Positions 9,133-16,897 of a stretch of DNA of 64,000 nucleotides are shown here, one piece after another; the first letter of the stretch is position 1, and each line of letters opens with the position of its first letter. Source of the stretch: Lachnospiraceae bacterium (lineage in GTDB: Bacteria > Bacillota > Clostridia > Lachnospirales > Lachnospiraceae); NCBI GenBank assembly GCA_009774175.1, contig VSNG01000001.1, forward strand, positions 186,001-250,000, read 5' to 3'. The notes under the pieces were generated by a model. That model was not told where the DNA came from. It saw nothing but the letters and a program-made list of their open reading frames with translations, and ran no database searches. Made by a program: the position numbers and the translations under genes.

Positions 9133-9585
9133 TTAATCATGTATCATTTTTACAATAAATTCGGTTGTTCCTTCCTGATAGGCGCGCTCGTCCGTCAGGA
9201 CGAAACCGTGTCTTTTATAAAATCGGATAGCGTCGCTGTTCTTTTCCAGTACCCACAGTCTGTCGGCATGTTTTTCCCGCAGGGCAAATTCGATCAGTTC
9301 TGCGCCTATGCCCGTGGACGCAAAAAAACTGTCCACATACAGTTCTTCGATCTGTGTTCCCTCTATGTGGATCATTCCCTTCACAAAGACGTCGTCATAG
9401 ACCCAGATATGTTCCAGACTCTGCGGGTGCTCCAGATAGGAAAGCGCGATGGGAAGCACCTGTATTTCCCCGAAGGATACCGGGTCGTTTTGAAAAATGG
9501 GCCTGTAGTTCATTCTCTTGGTAAAGACAAGAATCTCCGCAAGCCTTGAGGCATCCGCCACGACTGCCCTTCTGATCTGCCCCAT
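9133..9585 (-). CDS. GNAT family N-acetyltransferase
   Basis: The 150-residue protein has a GNAT fold pattern: an N-terminal IRRAVVADASRLAEI strand-helix, a central ELYVDSFFASTGIGAELI acetyl-CoA-binding region (a degenerate Q/RxxGxG/A, here STGIG), and C-terminal WVLEKNSDAIRFYKRHGF. Known: these enzymes transfer acetyl from acetyl-CoA to amines. The substrate is not predictable. It lies between parE and parC with the same orientation; a strong GGGGAGGAG precedes the ATG. Upstream lies the 21-bp tandem repeat. Confidence 0.87.
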   Translation of the reverse strand: MGQIRRAVVADASRLAEILVFTKRMNYRPIFQNDPVSFGEIQVLPIALSYLEHPQSLEHIWVYDDVFVKGMIHIEGTQIEELYVDSFFASTGIGAELIEFALREKHADRLWVLEKNSDAIRFYKRHGFVLTDERAYQEGTTEFIVKMIHD

Positions 9586-9603
9586 TTTCGCTCCTCCCCT
9601 GCG

Positions 9604-9708
9604 CTTATCTGCCGTTTCCCTGTGCTTCTATGTTGCTTTTCTGTGTTTATTTGCCGTTTTCCGGCATTTATCCGCCGTTTTCCGGCAAGTATCCGTTGCG
9701 TCCGTGCT
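9604..9708. repeat. Five-unit degenerate 21-bp tandem repeat with hairpin-forming units
   Basis: Units are at 9604-9624, 9625-9645, 9646-9666, 9667-9687 and 9688-9708. Units three and four differ at only two positions. The core of each of these is a small dyad, TGCCG-TTTTC-CGGCA, able to form a 5-bp stem. The outer units are more diverged. The array occupies the gap between the parE stop (9709-9707) and the GNAT start (9585). On the minus strand it contains stop codons, so it is probably untranslated RNA. Confidence 0.85.
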
Positions 9709-11635
9709 ATACGTCCAGCTCCGCTTCCTGGGCGTTTTTATAGATAAAGGCTTTTCTTGGCGGCACCTCCGTGCCCATCAGCATTTCCGTGACTTCGCTG
9801 GCCATGCGGGCGTCTTCGATCTCCACCTGCTTTAACAGTCTGGTGTCGGGATCCAGTGTTGTTTCCCATAGCTGTTCCGCGTCCATCTCGCCAAGCCCCT
9901 TATACCGCTGTAAGGTAAAAGGGCCTTTGTGCTTCCTGCGGTATTTTTCCAGCGCCTTGTCGTCGTAAAGGTACTCTTCCGCCCCCTTTGACGGCATGGC
10001 TTTATAGAGGGGCGGCATGGCAATGTAAACGTGTCCCTCGTAGATCAGCTCCGGCATAAAGCGGTAAAACAGGGTGAGCAGCAGCGTGGAAATATGGGCG
10101 CCGTCCACATCCGCATCGGCCATAATGATGATCTTGTCATAACGCAGCTTCGTAATATCAAAATCATTGCCGTAGCCTTCCGAAAATCCGCAGCCAAAGG
10201 CGTTAATCATGGTCTTGATTTCCGCGTTTGCAAGCACCTTGTCAATGCTTGCTTTCTCCACGTTCAAGATTTTGCCGCGGATCGGTAAAATGGCCTGATA
10301 CATACGGTTTCTGGCAGTCTTCGCACTGCCGCCGGCGGAATCTCCCTCCACGATAAAGATTTCGCATTTGGAAGCGTCTTTTGACTCGCAGTTAGCCAGC
10401 TTCCCATTGGAATCAAAGGAAAATTTCTGTTTTGTCAGAAGGTTTGTCTTCGCCTTCTCTTCGGTTTTACGAATCTTTGCCGCCTTCTCCGCGCAGCCGA
10501 TAATGCTCTTTAAGGTGTCCAGATTCCGGTCGAAAAAGCGGACGATTTCGTCCCCTGTAACCTTGCTTACCACCTTGGCCGCGTCCTGATTATCCAGCTT
10601 GGTTTTCGTCTGTCCTTCAAACCGGGGATCGGGATGCTTGATGGAAATCACGGCAGTCATGCCGTTTCGCACGTCCGCGCCGGTAAAGTTCACGTCTTTC
10701 TCTTTCAGAATGTTTAAGCCTCTGGCATAAGTATTAATCACATTTGTAAACATGGTTTTAAAGCCGGTCAGATGGGTTCCGCCTTCAGCATTATAAATAT
10801 TATTACAAAAACCGAGAACATTTTCATGAAATTCATTTACATATTGGAATGCGCATTCAACCGTGATGCCCTCCGTTTCACCTTTAAAATAAATGACATC
10901 ATGAATGCTCTCTCTTGACTTGTTCATGTCTTTGATGAAACCAACGATCCCTTCCGGCTCGTGGTACTCGATATGTTCTGTTTCAGATCCTCTCTTATCC
11001 TCATAAACAATCGTAAGCTCCGGGTTCAGATAGGCGGTCTCGTGGAGACGGCTCTTTATATCGTCCTCCTTAAAACGGGTCTTATCAAAAATCGTATCGT
11101 CCGGCAGGAAGTTAATGGTTGTACCGGACTCTTTCGTCCTTCCCACCACAGGAAGAAGCCCGTCCTTTAATTCCATTGCGGGAATACCGCGCTCATAATG
11201 ATCCTCATAGATCTGGCCGCCAGTCTTAACGGTAACATGAAGATAAGCGGAAAGTGCGTTAACCACCGAGGAACCTACGCCGTGAAGTCCGCCGCTGGTT
11301 TTATACGCGTCGTTATCAAATTTACCGCCCGCGTGAAGGGTTGTGAAGACAAGCCGCTCCGCGCTGATACCTTTCTCATGCATCCCTACGGGAATGCCTC
11401 TGCCGTTATCAGAAACGGTGGCCGATCCGTCGGCTTCCAAAGTTACTTTTATGGTGCTGCAAAAGCCTGCCAGATGCTCGTCCACCGCATTGTCCATAAT
11501 TTCGTAAATCAGGTGGTTTAATCCTTTGGTAGAGACGCTGCCGATGTACATGCCGGGACGAACCCGGACAGCCTCCAGTCCCTCCAGGACTGTAATGCTG
11601 GAGGCGTCGTATGTGTTTGTATCTGTCTTTGCCAT
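9707..11635 (-). CDS. parE: Type IIA topoisomerase subunit B (ParE/GyrB-like)
   Basis: ATPase subunit that partners ParC. Seen in order over 642 residues: the RPGMYIGS loop (about 26-33); the GHKL ATP site with catalytic Glu45 and Mg-binding Asn49 in YEIMDNAVDEH; DNGRGIPVG; the lid loop GGLHGVGSSVVNALS; the transducer domain; and the Toprim domain with EGDSAGGSAK and metal-binding DADVDGAHI. The ending ERYKGLGEMDAEQLWETT-type region is standard. Length matches ParE/GyrB. A GAGAGG motif precedes the ATG. It probably heads the parE-GNAT-parC-rsmD transcript, together with the membrane protein gene upstream. Confidence 0.93.
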   Translation of the reverse strand: MAKTDTNTYDASSITVLEGLEAVRVRPGMYIGSVSTKGLNHLIYEIMDNAVDEHLAGFCSTIKVTLEADGSATVSDNGRGIPVGMHEKGISAERLVFTTLHAGGKFDNDAYKTSGGLHGVGSSVVNALSAYLHVTVKTGGQIYEDHYERGIPAMELKDGLLPVVGRTKESGTTINFLPDDTIFDKTRFKEDDIKSRLHETAYLNPELTIVYEDKRGSETEHIEYHEPEGIVGFIKDMNKSRESIHDVIYFKGETEGITVECAFQYVNEFHENVLGFCNNIYNAEGGTHLTGFKTMFTNVINTYARGLNILKEKDVNFTGADVRNGMTAVISIKHPDPRFEGQTKTKLDNQDAAKVVSKVTGDEIVRFFDRNLDTLKSIIGCAEKAAKIRKTEEKAKTNLLTKQKFSFDSNGKLANCESKDASKCEIFIVEGDSAGGSAKTARNRMYQAILPIRGKILNVEKASIDKVLANAEIKTMINAFGCGFSEGYGNDFDITKLRYDKIIIMADADVDGAHISTLLLTLFYRFMPELIYEGHVYIAMPPLYKAMPSKGAEEYLYDDKALEKYRRKHKGPFTLQRYKGLGEMDAEQLWETTLDPDTRLLKQVEIEDARMASEVTEMLMGTEVPPRKAFIYKNAQEAELDV

Positions 11636-11688
11636 AATTACCTCTCGCTATACAATATAATTCAGGCGTTTAAGAAATACCTGATTTT

Positions 11689-12045
11689 CTAGTTCGTATT
11701 CCTGTTTCTTGTTAAAGAGTATTTGAGCAGTGTTGTCAGGATTCCCATACCGCAGACGAGAACCGTTCCGATTTTCCATATTTCCCGAAACACCATAACG
11801 CTTTCCGCATCATTGGAAATATATCTGAGATACAGATATCCCTCCAGATAAAGTCCCAAAGCCGTAGAAATCCATAAATGAATTTGCAATATAAGCACTA
11901 TCAGCCAGTCTCTGCCGTAACGATAGTTAAACAGGCATATCCCCAACTGAAAGGCCGGCAGAACAAGCGCCAATACGCCGCCGCATGAAAATCCGGCAAT
12001 ACAAATCAACAAAATGGAGTAATTTATTAATATTTTTATACTCAA
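11689..12045 (-). CDS. Small polytopic membrane protein of unknown function
   Basis: Not recognised. It is 118 residues and hydrophobic, with about four predicted membrane helices (near 6-28, 30-43, 45-65 and 92-108) and a short positively charged C-terminus. The likely start is TTG at 12045, preceded by GAGGA at 6 nt. It lies 53 bp upstream of parE in the same orientation, downstream of a convincing promoter, and is likely the first gene of the parE transcript. No signal sequence or catalytic motif is visible. Confidence 0.65.
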   Translation of the reverse strand: MSIKILINYSILLICIAGFSCGGVLALVLPAFQLGICLFNYRYGRDWLIVLILQIHLWISTALGLYLEGYLYLRYISNDAESVMVFREIWKIGTVLVCGMGILTTLLKYSLTRNRNTN

Positions 12046-12082
12046 TGGCTTTCCTCAGCGCTGCTTCCGCTTTCCGTCTTTT

Positions 12083-12119
12083 CTATGCGTAGCATAGCAT
12101 ATATTTAGTATTTTTGCAA
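12083..12119 (-). promoter_or_regulatory. Promoter with overlapping palindromic operator candidate, upstream of the membrane gene and parE
   Basis: On the minus strand TTGCAA (12119-12114), a 17-nt spacer and TATGCT (12096-12091) preceded by TGC form an extended -10 promoter. A perfect inverted repeat CTATGC-TAC-GCATAG (12097-12083) covers the -10 box and the expected start site, the position of a repressor operator. Confidence 0.55.
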
Positions 12120-12178
12120 AGGATAAATACAAGATCATGTGCCGTTGCTCGGGCGAATGCTCATATGGTGTTCAGAGG

Positions 12179-12916
12179 TTATTCGTTAATCCGGTACAAA
12201 TATTCCCGGCCCTTCTTTCCGATGCGGCACAGAATATCCAGATACAGAAGAATGGGCACGGCATCCGCCGCCAATTCTCTCTTTATGCCTGCCGCTTTCG
12301 CAAAATCCGTGACGGTAAATTCCTCCGGCACATTGATTGGGACAAACTGCATAAAGTCCTCCGTCCGTTCTACCCGGATCTCGTCAAAAAGAGAAAGGGG
12401 CATTCGGTCATAGCGGGAAGACCCCCGCTTTTTGTTGCGGCTCCAGCCGTTTAACAGCCGATACTCGTCCATATCAATCAGGGGAAAGGAAAAGGACAGG
12501 TTGGGGTCTTTTAAAAAAGCCTTGATCTTATACAGCTCCGAAAATGCATGGTACGCATTGCCCGTTACCGGCGACTTATGCCTTTCGGAAAGCTCCCCGC
12601 TCTCTTCATCCATCCAGATCAGCCATTTAAAATGAGGAATCGGCAGTACCACAGTAACCGGGTACAGCGGCAGAAACGTCGTAAGCTTTGGCCGAAGCCT
12701 GCCGAAATTACCGTTCTGGATCTCTATGATACGTCCTTCCCTGTAGATATCCGCAATATAGCCTTCCACCGGCACTTCATGAAAATCTTCATCGGGTTCA
12801 AAGGCTAGCTTCATTACCGCATGCACAGTCTTTTCCTGTAAAGTTCCGAATCCGTGGGGATCATTCTGCTTTAAAAGCACTTTTAGTTTTGCCCTCTCAA
12901 ATGCATCCTTATCCAT
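12179..12916 (-). CDS. Conserved hypothetical protein, possible PD-(D/E)XK-like fold plus C-terminal winged helix
   Basis: Not assigned to a named family. Numbered from the ATG at 12916, the protein is 245 residues. The region EGYIADIYREGRIIEIQNG followed by a basic LRPKL stretch and a hydrophobic strand fits the Asp...Glu-x-Gln pattern of PD-(D/E)XK nucleases (inference only). The C-terminus (FTVTDFAKAAGIKRELA and following) reads like a winged helix-turn-helix. The frame could extend to a TTG at 12952, but that codon lies in the -35 box of the promoter just upstream, so 12916 is preferred, although it has no ribosome binding site. It is divergent from the GGDEF gene. Confidence 0.6.
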   Translation of the reverse strand: MDKDAFERAKLKVLLKQNDPHGFGTLQEKTVHAVMKLAFEPDEDFHEVPVEGYIADIYREGRIIEIQNGNFGRLRPKLTTFLPLYPVTVVLPIPHFKWLIWMDEESGELSERHKSPVTGNAYHAFSELYKIKAFLKDPNLSFSFPLIDMDEYRLLNGWSRNKKRGSSRYDRMPLSLFDEIRVERTEDFMQFVPINVPEEFTVTDFAKAAGIKRELAADAVPILLYLDILCRIGKKGREYLYRINE

Positions 12917-12922
12917 AAAAAA

Positions 12923-12952
12923 CAGTATACCAGATATTGTATGATCGAACAA
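12923..12952 (-). promoter_or_regulatory. Extended -10 promoter immediately before the hypothetical gene
   Basis: TTGTTC (12952-12947), an 18-nt spacer and TATACT (12928-12923) with an upstream TGG lie on the minus strand. The expected transcription start coincides with the ATG at 12916, which would make the mRNA leaderless. Confidence 0.55.
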
Positions 12953-12979
12953 GTGTTTTCACAAAATATGACATAACGA

Positions 12980-13008
12980 TTTACAAATGCATTTATCAGG
13001 AGTATACT
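12980..13008 (+). promoter_or_regulatory. Predicted promoter of the GGDEF gene
   Basis: On the plus strand TTTACA (12980-12985), a 17-nt spacer and TATACT (13003-13008); an overlapping TATAAT lies at 13008-13013. The start codon is about 40 nt downstream. Confidence 0.55.
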
Positions 13009-13051
13009 ATAATAGATTAGTTATGTATGAAAGATTCTGACGCGGATTATT

Positions 13052-14164
13052 ATGAAAAACTGGAAAACACGCCTGAAAAAAGGAATTTACAAATTAAAAA
13101 ATATTCTGAGCGGCAAATCACAGATTACAAACCGCCTGAAATTTCATGCCCTGATTGGCTCCATTGCTTCCGTGCATGTGTTTTTGCTTGTGATTTTCGG
13201 GATTTTTCGGGTTATGCCGTTGTTTTATTTTAATATATTCAGCGTATTCACCTACGCTTTCTGTTTCTGGCTGATGCGCGGAGAACGGGAACACTATCTG
13301 GCAATCTACTTTATTACCTACCTGGAAGTTCTCTTACATTCCTTTGCCGCCACAATCTGTCTTGGCTGGAAGTTTGGTTTTGCACAGTACATAATTGCAA
13401 TTATTCCAGTGGGATTTTATATTTGCTATACATTGGATATCAAACGCCGTAAATTCGTCATTGCCACTGTTTTCGCCATTTTTGCGGCGGCGGCTTTTTT
13501 GACCTGTAAGTTTATTTCTTTCTTTGTGGATCCGGCTGTTGTTCTGGACAATATCGCTTTGGAGCTGTCTCTGTACGTCTTTAACGCGCTCTGTGCCTTT
13601 ACTTTTTTAATTCTGTTCTCGCTTGTTTTCATTTTTGAAATCAAGCTTTCAAGTAACCAGCTCAAGCATCAGAACGCGATTCTGGATAAGCTTGCCAGCA
13701 CAGACCCGCTGACGGGACTCTACAACCGCCGGAGCATGGATGTCTTTCTTTCTCAGGCTGTGGAGACGGATTCTAACTTTGCGCTGATAATGTGCGATAT
13801 TGACGATTTTAAGAAGGTAAACGATACCTATGGACACGATTTCGGCGATGTGGTTTTAAAAGGCGTTGCCAGCATCACTGCAGAACAGGTAAAAGGTCAG
13901 GGATATGTCTGCCGCTGGGGCGGAGAAGAAATTCTGATTCTGCTCAATAACGCCTCGGAGGAAAGCTCCTTCCGTATTGCGGAAAATATTCGCAGGAATG
14001 TGGCAAACCACGTGTTTGATCTGAATGAAAAATGGATTCACTGTTCATTAACGCTTGGCATAGCGATGCATAATAGCAAAGAGGCTGTGGAGGACACGAT
14101 CACCCGCGCCGACTACAACCTCTACTGTGGTAAAAGAAACGGCAAGAACGCCGTTGTATTATAA
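13052..14164 (+). CDS. Membrane-bound GGDEF-domain diguanylate cyclase
   Basis: Synthesises cyclic di-GMP from two GTP if active. The N-terminal half (about residues 30-200) holds six predicted membrane helices as a sensory unit without a recognised domain. The GGDEF domain follows from about 212: STDPLTGLYNRR, metal-binding Asp249 in CDIDDFKKVNDTYGHDFGD, and the active-site GGEE at 290-293. The allosteric inhibitory site RxxD expected just before it is KGQG (281-284), so product feedback inhibition is probably absent. The ribosome binding site is weak. It is a lone plus-strand gene with its own promoter; its stop overlaps that of the convergent hypothetical gene. Confidence 0.9.
   Translation: MKNWKTRLKKGIYKLKNILSGKSQITNRLKFHALIGSIASVHVFLLVIFGIFRVMPLFYFNIFSVFTYAFCFWLMRGEREHYLAIYFITYLEVLLHSFAATICLGWKFGFAQYIIAIIPVGFYICYTLDIKRRKFVIATVFAIFAAAAFLTCKFISFFVDPAVVLDNIALELSLYVFNALCAFTFLILFSLVFIFEIKLSSNQLKHQNAILDKLASTDPLTGLYNRRSMDVFLSQAVETDSNFALIMCDIDDFKKVNDTYGHDFGDVVLKGVASITAEQVKGQGYVCRWGGEEILILLNNASEESSFRIAENIRRNVANHVFDLNEKWIHCSLTLGIAMHNSKEAVEDTITRADYNLYCGKRNGKNAVVL
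14132..14155 (-). terminator. Minus-strand intrinsic terminator inside the 3' end of the GGDEF gene
   Basis: Minus-strand AACGGC-GTTCTT-GCCGTT (14155-14138) forms a 6-bp stem followed by TCTTTT. It would end the transcript of the convergent hypothetical gene (stop at 14159) and lies entirely within the last codons of the GGDEF gene. Confidence 0.5.
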
Positions 14165-14827
14165 TTCTCTTACATGCCGGTCTCCGTGCAAAATCCGTTC
14201 CTTGTCAGACGCGCTAAGCTGCGTCAGCTTCCCGCTTTTATCGTAATAAGTCAACAGGGTGGAGTTTTTTGCCATCGTCCGCCTGCCGTCGTCCGTAAGC
14301 AGACTGATTACCTGCTCCAGATTACCTGAGCGGAGCTGTTTTCGTATCTTTTCGTCCCTTTCAGCCTCCCGAACCTTTGGATCAATGCCCTTGAGCGCGT
14401 AGTATTCCTCCGTATACCGCTCCGCTTCTTCCGGCGTCACGTCTTCGGAAATAACGGTCTCTTCCGACGGTTCATTCCAGAGCTTATATAGAAAATCCTT
14501 CACCGACTGAAACAGATCTTTAAACAGCGTAAGCAAAGATCCGGACAGAGGGGTGTTTCCATTTGCCCGGGCATCCCTTTTTTCCGTCTGTTCTCCGCTT
14601 TCTTCCTTACCGGACAGCTCCAGCCTGACGCCCTGTTTTCGGATGTCCACGCCGGGCTTTTCATGAAGTTTTTTATCCTCGCCCTTCTCCTCTTTCTTTT
14701 CCGGAACAGCCTGTTCTTTCTGCCGGTCAAGGCTGAACTTTTCCTGACTTTCGGCATTTTTGGCAGGCTTTAATTGACTGCTGTAGTCATAGGCGGGGTT
14801 GTCGCCGTCACCGACTCTGTAGATCAT
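14159..14827 (-). CDS. Conserved hypothetical protein, charged and soluble
   Basis: Not recognised. It is 222 residues, strongly hydrophilic and Lys/Glu-rich over the first 90, followed by a hydrophobic-amphipathic stretch (LLTLFKDLFQSVKDFLYKLW, about 99-118) and a charged C-terminal region ending RILHGDRHVREL. No signal peptide is visible. AGGGG lies 8 nt before the ATG. It follows leuD by about 70 bp without a clear terminator between, so it may be co-transcribed with leuCD. Its stop codon shares the palindrome TTATAA (14159-14164) with the convergent GGDEF gene. Confidence 0.65.
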   Translation of the reverse strand: MIYRVGDGDNPAYDYSSQLKPAKNAESQEKFSLDRQKEQAVPEKKEEKGEDKKLHEKPGVDIRKQGVRLELSGKEESGEQTEKRDARANGNTPLSGSLLTLFKDLFQSVKDFLYKLWNEPSEETVISEDVTPEEAERYTEEYYALKGIDPKVREAERDEKIRKQLRSGNLEQVISLLTDDGRRTMAKNSTLLTYYDKSGKLTQLSASDKERILHGDRHVREL

Positions 14828-14830
14828 AGT

Positions 14831-14896
14831 TCATTCCCCTGTGATGATCTTAAGATAACCACGCAGAGTCATTCGCAAAATCGCATCCTCGATCAT
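14831..14896 (-). CDS. Possible 21-codon micro-ORF between leuD and the hypothetical gene
   Basis: ATG at 14896, one base after the leuD stop, to TGA at 14831, ending 3 nt before the next start codon. It encodes an amphipathic 21-residue peptide. The ribosome binding site is weak. Its close fit between the neighbours suggests translational coupling, but chance is possible. Confidence 0.2.
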   Translation of the reverse strand: MIEDAILRMTLRGYLKIITGE

Positions 14897-14897
14897 A

Positions 14898-15392
14898 CTA
14901 TCTCTGTGCGGTATTAATGTAGTTTACAAGCCCCTCTGCGGCAATAATCTTCTGCATGAACTCGGGAAATGCCTGTCCCTGATAGGTAGTTCCTTTCGTC
15001 ACATCGGTGATCACGCCGGAATCAAAATCCACTTCCACCGTATCGCCCGCTTCGATAGCGGCAGCCGCTTCGGGACACTCCACGATAGGCAGGCCGATAT
15101 TAATGGCATTGCGGTAAAAGATTCTTGCGAAGGTTTCCGCAATCACACAGCTTACTCCCGCCGCTTTGATGGCGATGGGCGCATGCTCTCTTGAAGAGCC
15201 GCAGCCGAAATTCTTGGTCGCTACGATAATATCCCCCTTCTGTACTCTGTCGATAAAGGTCTTGTCGATATCTTCCATACAGTGCGTCGCCAGTTCGGCG
15301 GGATCAGACGAATTTAAATAGCGGGCGGGAATAATCACATCCGTATCCACATTGTCACCATATTTAAACACTGTTCCTTTTGCTGCTTTCAT
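14898..15392 (-). CDS. leuD: 3-isopropylmalate dehydratase small subunit
   Basis: Forms with LeuC the isopropylmalate isomerase of leucine synthesis, converting 2- to 3-isopropylmalate. The protein (164 residues from 15392) has the family start KGTVFKYGDNVDTDVIIPARYL and the substrate-binding loop FGCGSSREHAPIAI, matching the short bacterial/archaeal LeuD type. The frame begins at 15401, but AAAGGA lies directly against that ATG and 9 nt before the one at 15392, so 15392 is preferred. It follows leuC with a 121-bp gap that contains a possible small ORF. Confidence 0.93.
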   Translation of the reverse strand: MKAAKGTVFKYGDNVDTDVIIPARYLNSSDPAELATHCMEDIDKTFIDRVQKGDIIVATKNFGCGSSREHAPIAIKAAGVSCVIAETFARIFYRNAINIGLPIVECPEAAAAIEAGDTVEVDFDSGVITDVTKGTTYQGQAFPEFMQKIIAAEGLVNYINTAQR

Positions 15393-15495
15393 GTTTGGCA
15401 TTCCTTTCTGTCTTCTTTTTGTCTTTTTTCATCTTTCTTTTGTCGGATAATTTTATAAGCAGTTCCCAAACCATTTTGTTTGCAACCTGTCCCAT
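15364..15495 (-). CDS. Possible 43-residue basic small protein between leuC and leuD
   Basis: ATG at 15495 to TAA at 15366-15364, overlapping the leuD start by 29 nt in another frame. The peptide has a short hydrophobic part (MVWELLIKL) and a Lys-rich tail. AAGGA and GGGG motifs lie just upstream. There is no recognised family. It fills the leuC-leuD gap but could be chance. Confidence 0.3.
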   Translation of the reverse strand: MGQVANKMVWELLIKLSDKRKMKKDKKKTERNAKHESSKRNSV

Positions 15496-15513
15496 TATTC
15501 CTTACCCCAGTCA

Positions 15514-16779
15514 TTAAGCCAGCTGACACGGACAGGAGATCTTTCCGGTTACTGCACTTGCCGCCGCAACGGCAGGGCTTGCCAGATAAATTTCGGAATC
15601 AACATGGCCCATACGGCCTACAAAGTTACGGTTGGTGGTAGACACGCAGCGCTCTCCCTCTGCCAGAATACCCATGTAACCGCCAAGGCAGGGGCCGCAG
15701 GTAGGTGTGCTGACAATCGCGCCAGCCTCGATAAAGGTTTTCAGAAGTCCCTCTTCCATGGCCTGTAAGTAAATCTTCTGGGTTGCGGGAATTACAATAC
15801 AGCGCATTCCCTCCGCCACGTGTCTTCCTTGCAGTACTTTGGCCGCAATCCGAAGATCATTCAGCCTGCCGTTGGTGCAGGAGCCGATGACTACCTGATC
15901 AATTCTGATATCTTCCCCGATTTCATCAATAGTCTTTGTGTTTTCCGGCAGATGAGGAAATGCCACGGTAGGCCGCAGGGCGCCAAGATCAATGGTATAC
16001 TCTGCGTCATAAACGGCATCTGCATCCGCCTCGTAAATATGGTATTCTCTTGTGCCGTGTTCCTTCATGTAAGCGACCGCAAGCTCGTCCACCGGGAAGA
16101 TGCCGTTTTTGCCGCCTGCCTCAATGGCCATATTGGCAATGGTGAAACGGTCGTCCATCGTCAGATTGGCAATACCGTCCCCGGTAAACTCCATGGACTT
16201 GTAGAGCGCGCCGTCCACACCAATCATACCGATGATATGCAAAATAACGTCCTTACCGCTGACCCACTCCGACGGCTTTCCTGTCAGGTTAAAACGGATC
16301 GCGGAGGGCACCTTGAACCATGCCTTGCCGGTAGCCATACCGGCCGCCATATCCGTGCTGCCAACGCCCGTAGAGAAAGCGCCAAGCGCACCGTAAGTAC
16401 AGGTATGGGAATCAGCGCCGATAATCACATCACCCGCCACGGTTAATCCCTGCTCCGGCAAAAGGGCGTGCTCGATTCCCATCTGTCCTACTTCAAAATA
16501 ATTGGTAATTTCATTTTTTCTTGCAAATTCGCGCACACATTTACAATGCTCCGCAGATTTAATATCTTTATTGGGAACAAAATGATCCGGCACAAGCGCG
16601 ATCTTATCTTTATCAAATACGCCGTCCACCTTCATCTTTTCCATTTCATGGATGGCCACGGGGCTTGTGATATCATTGCCCAGAACGAGATCCAGATCGG
16701 CTTCGATGAGCTGTCCGGCCTCTACCTTATCCAAACCGGCGTGCGCCGCCAGAATTTTCTGTGTCATTGTCATTCCCAT
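15514..16779 (-). CDS. leuC: 3-isopropylmalate dehydratase large subunit
   Basis: Aconitase-family large subunit of isopropylmalate isomerase, with a 4Fe-4S cluster. Seen: MTQKILAAHAG start, DHFVPNKD, the ADSHTCTYGALGAF block, cluster cysteine in GSCTNG and the C-x2-C pair in TCGPCLGG. The 421-residue product matches the clostridial short LeuC. The start at 16779 is set by AGGAGG 9 nt upstream; the frame opens earlier, at 16836, without family similarity. It is first gene of leuC-leuD. No T-box is visible in the roughly 83-nt leader. Confidence 0.94.
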   Translation of the reverse strand: MGMTMTQKILAAHAGLDKVEAGQLIEADLDLVLGNDITSPVAIHEMEKMKVDGVFDKDKIALVPDHFVPNKDIKSAEHCKCVREFARKNEITNYFEVGQMGIEHALLPEQGLTVAGDVIIGADSHTCTYGALGAFSTGVGSTDMAAGMATGKAWFKVPSAIRFNLTGKPSEWVSGKDVILHIIGMIGVDGALYKSMEFTGDGIANLTMDDRFTIANMAIEAGGKNGIFPVDELAVAYMKEHGTREYHIYEADADAVYDAEYTIDLGALRPTVAFPHLPENTKTIDEIGEDIRIDQVVIGSCTNGRLNDLRIAAKVLQGRHVAEGMRCIVIPATQKIYLQAMEEGLLKTFIEAGAIVSTPTCGPCLGGYMGILAEGERCVSTTNRNFVGRMGHVDSEIYLASPAVAAASAVTGKISCPCQLA

Positions 16780-16868
16780 TCTGTTGTTCCTCCTAATGTT
16801 CATTTTATAACCAAACTCGCAAATTCGCGCTGACACGCGTTATCGCAGCGCTTATTGCCATCGCGTAC

Positions 16869-16897
16869 ATTATACCATAAACCGAATCACTATAAAA
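16869..16897 (-). promoter_or_regulatory. Predicted promoter of leuCD
   Basis: Minus-strand extended -10 TGG-TATAAT (TATAAT at 16874-16869) with a weak -35 TTTTAT (16897-16892) and a 17-nt spacer. The -35 overlaps the stop codon of the SGNH gene. The short leader contains a GCGCTG/CAGCGC stem. Confidence 0.5.

Noticed and set aside
9604..9708. CRISPR array
   Set aside because: The 21-bp units are directly tandem with no unique spacers and diverge; no cas gene is present.
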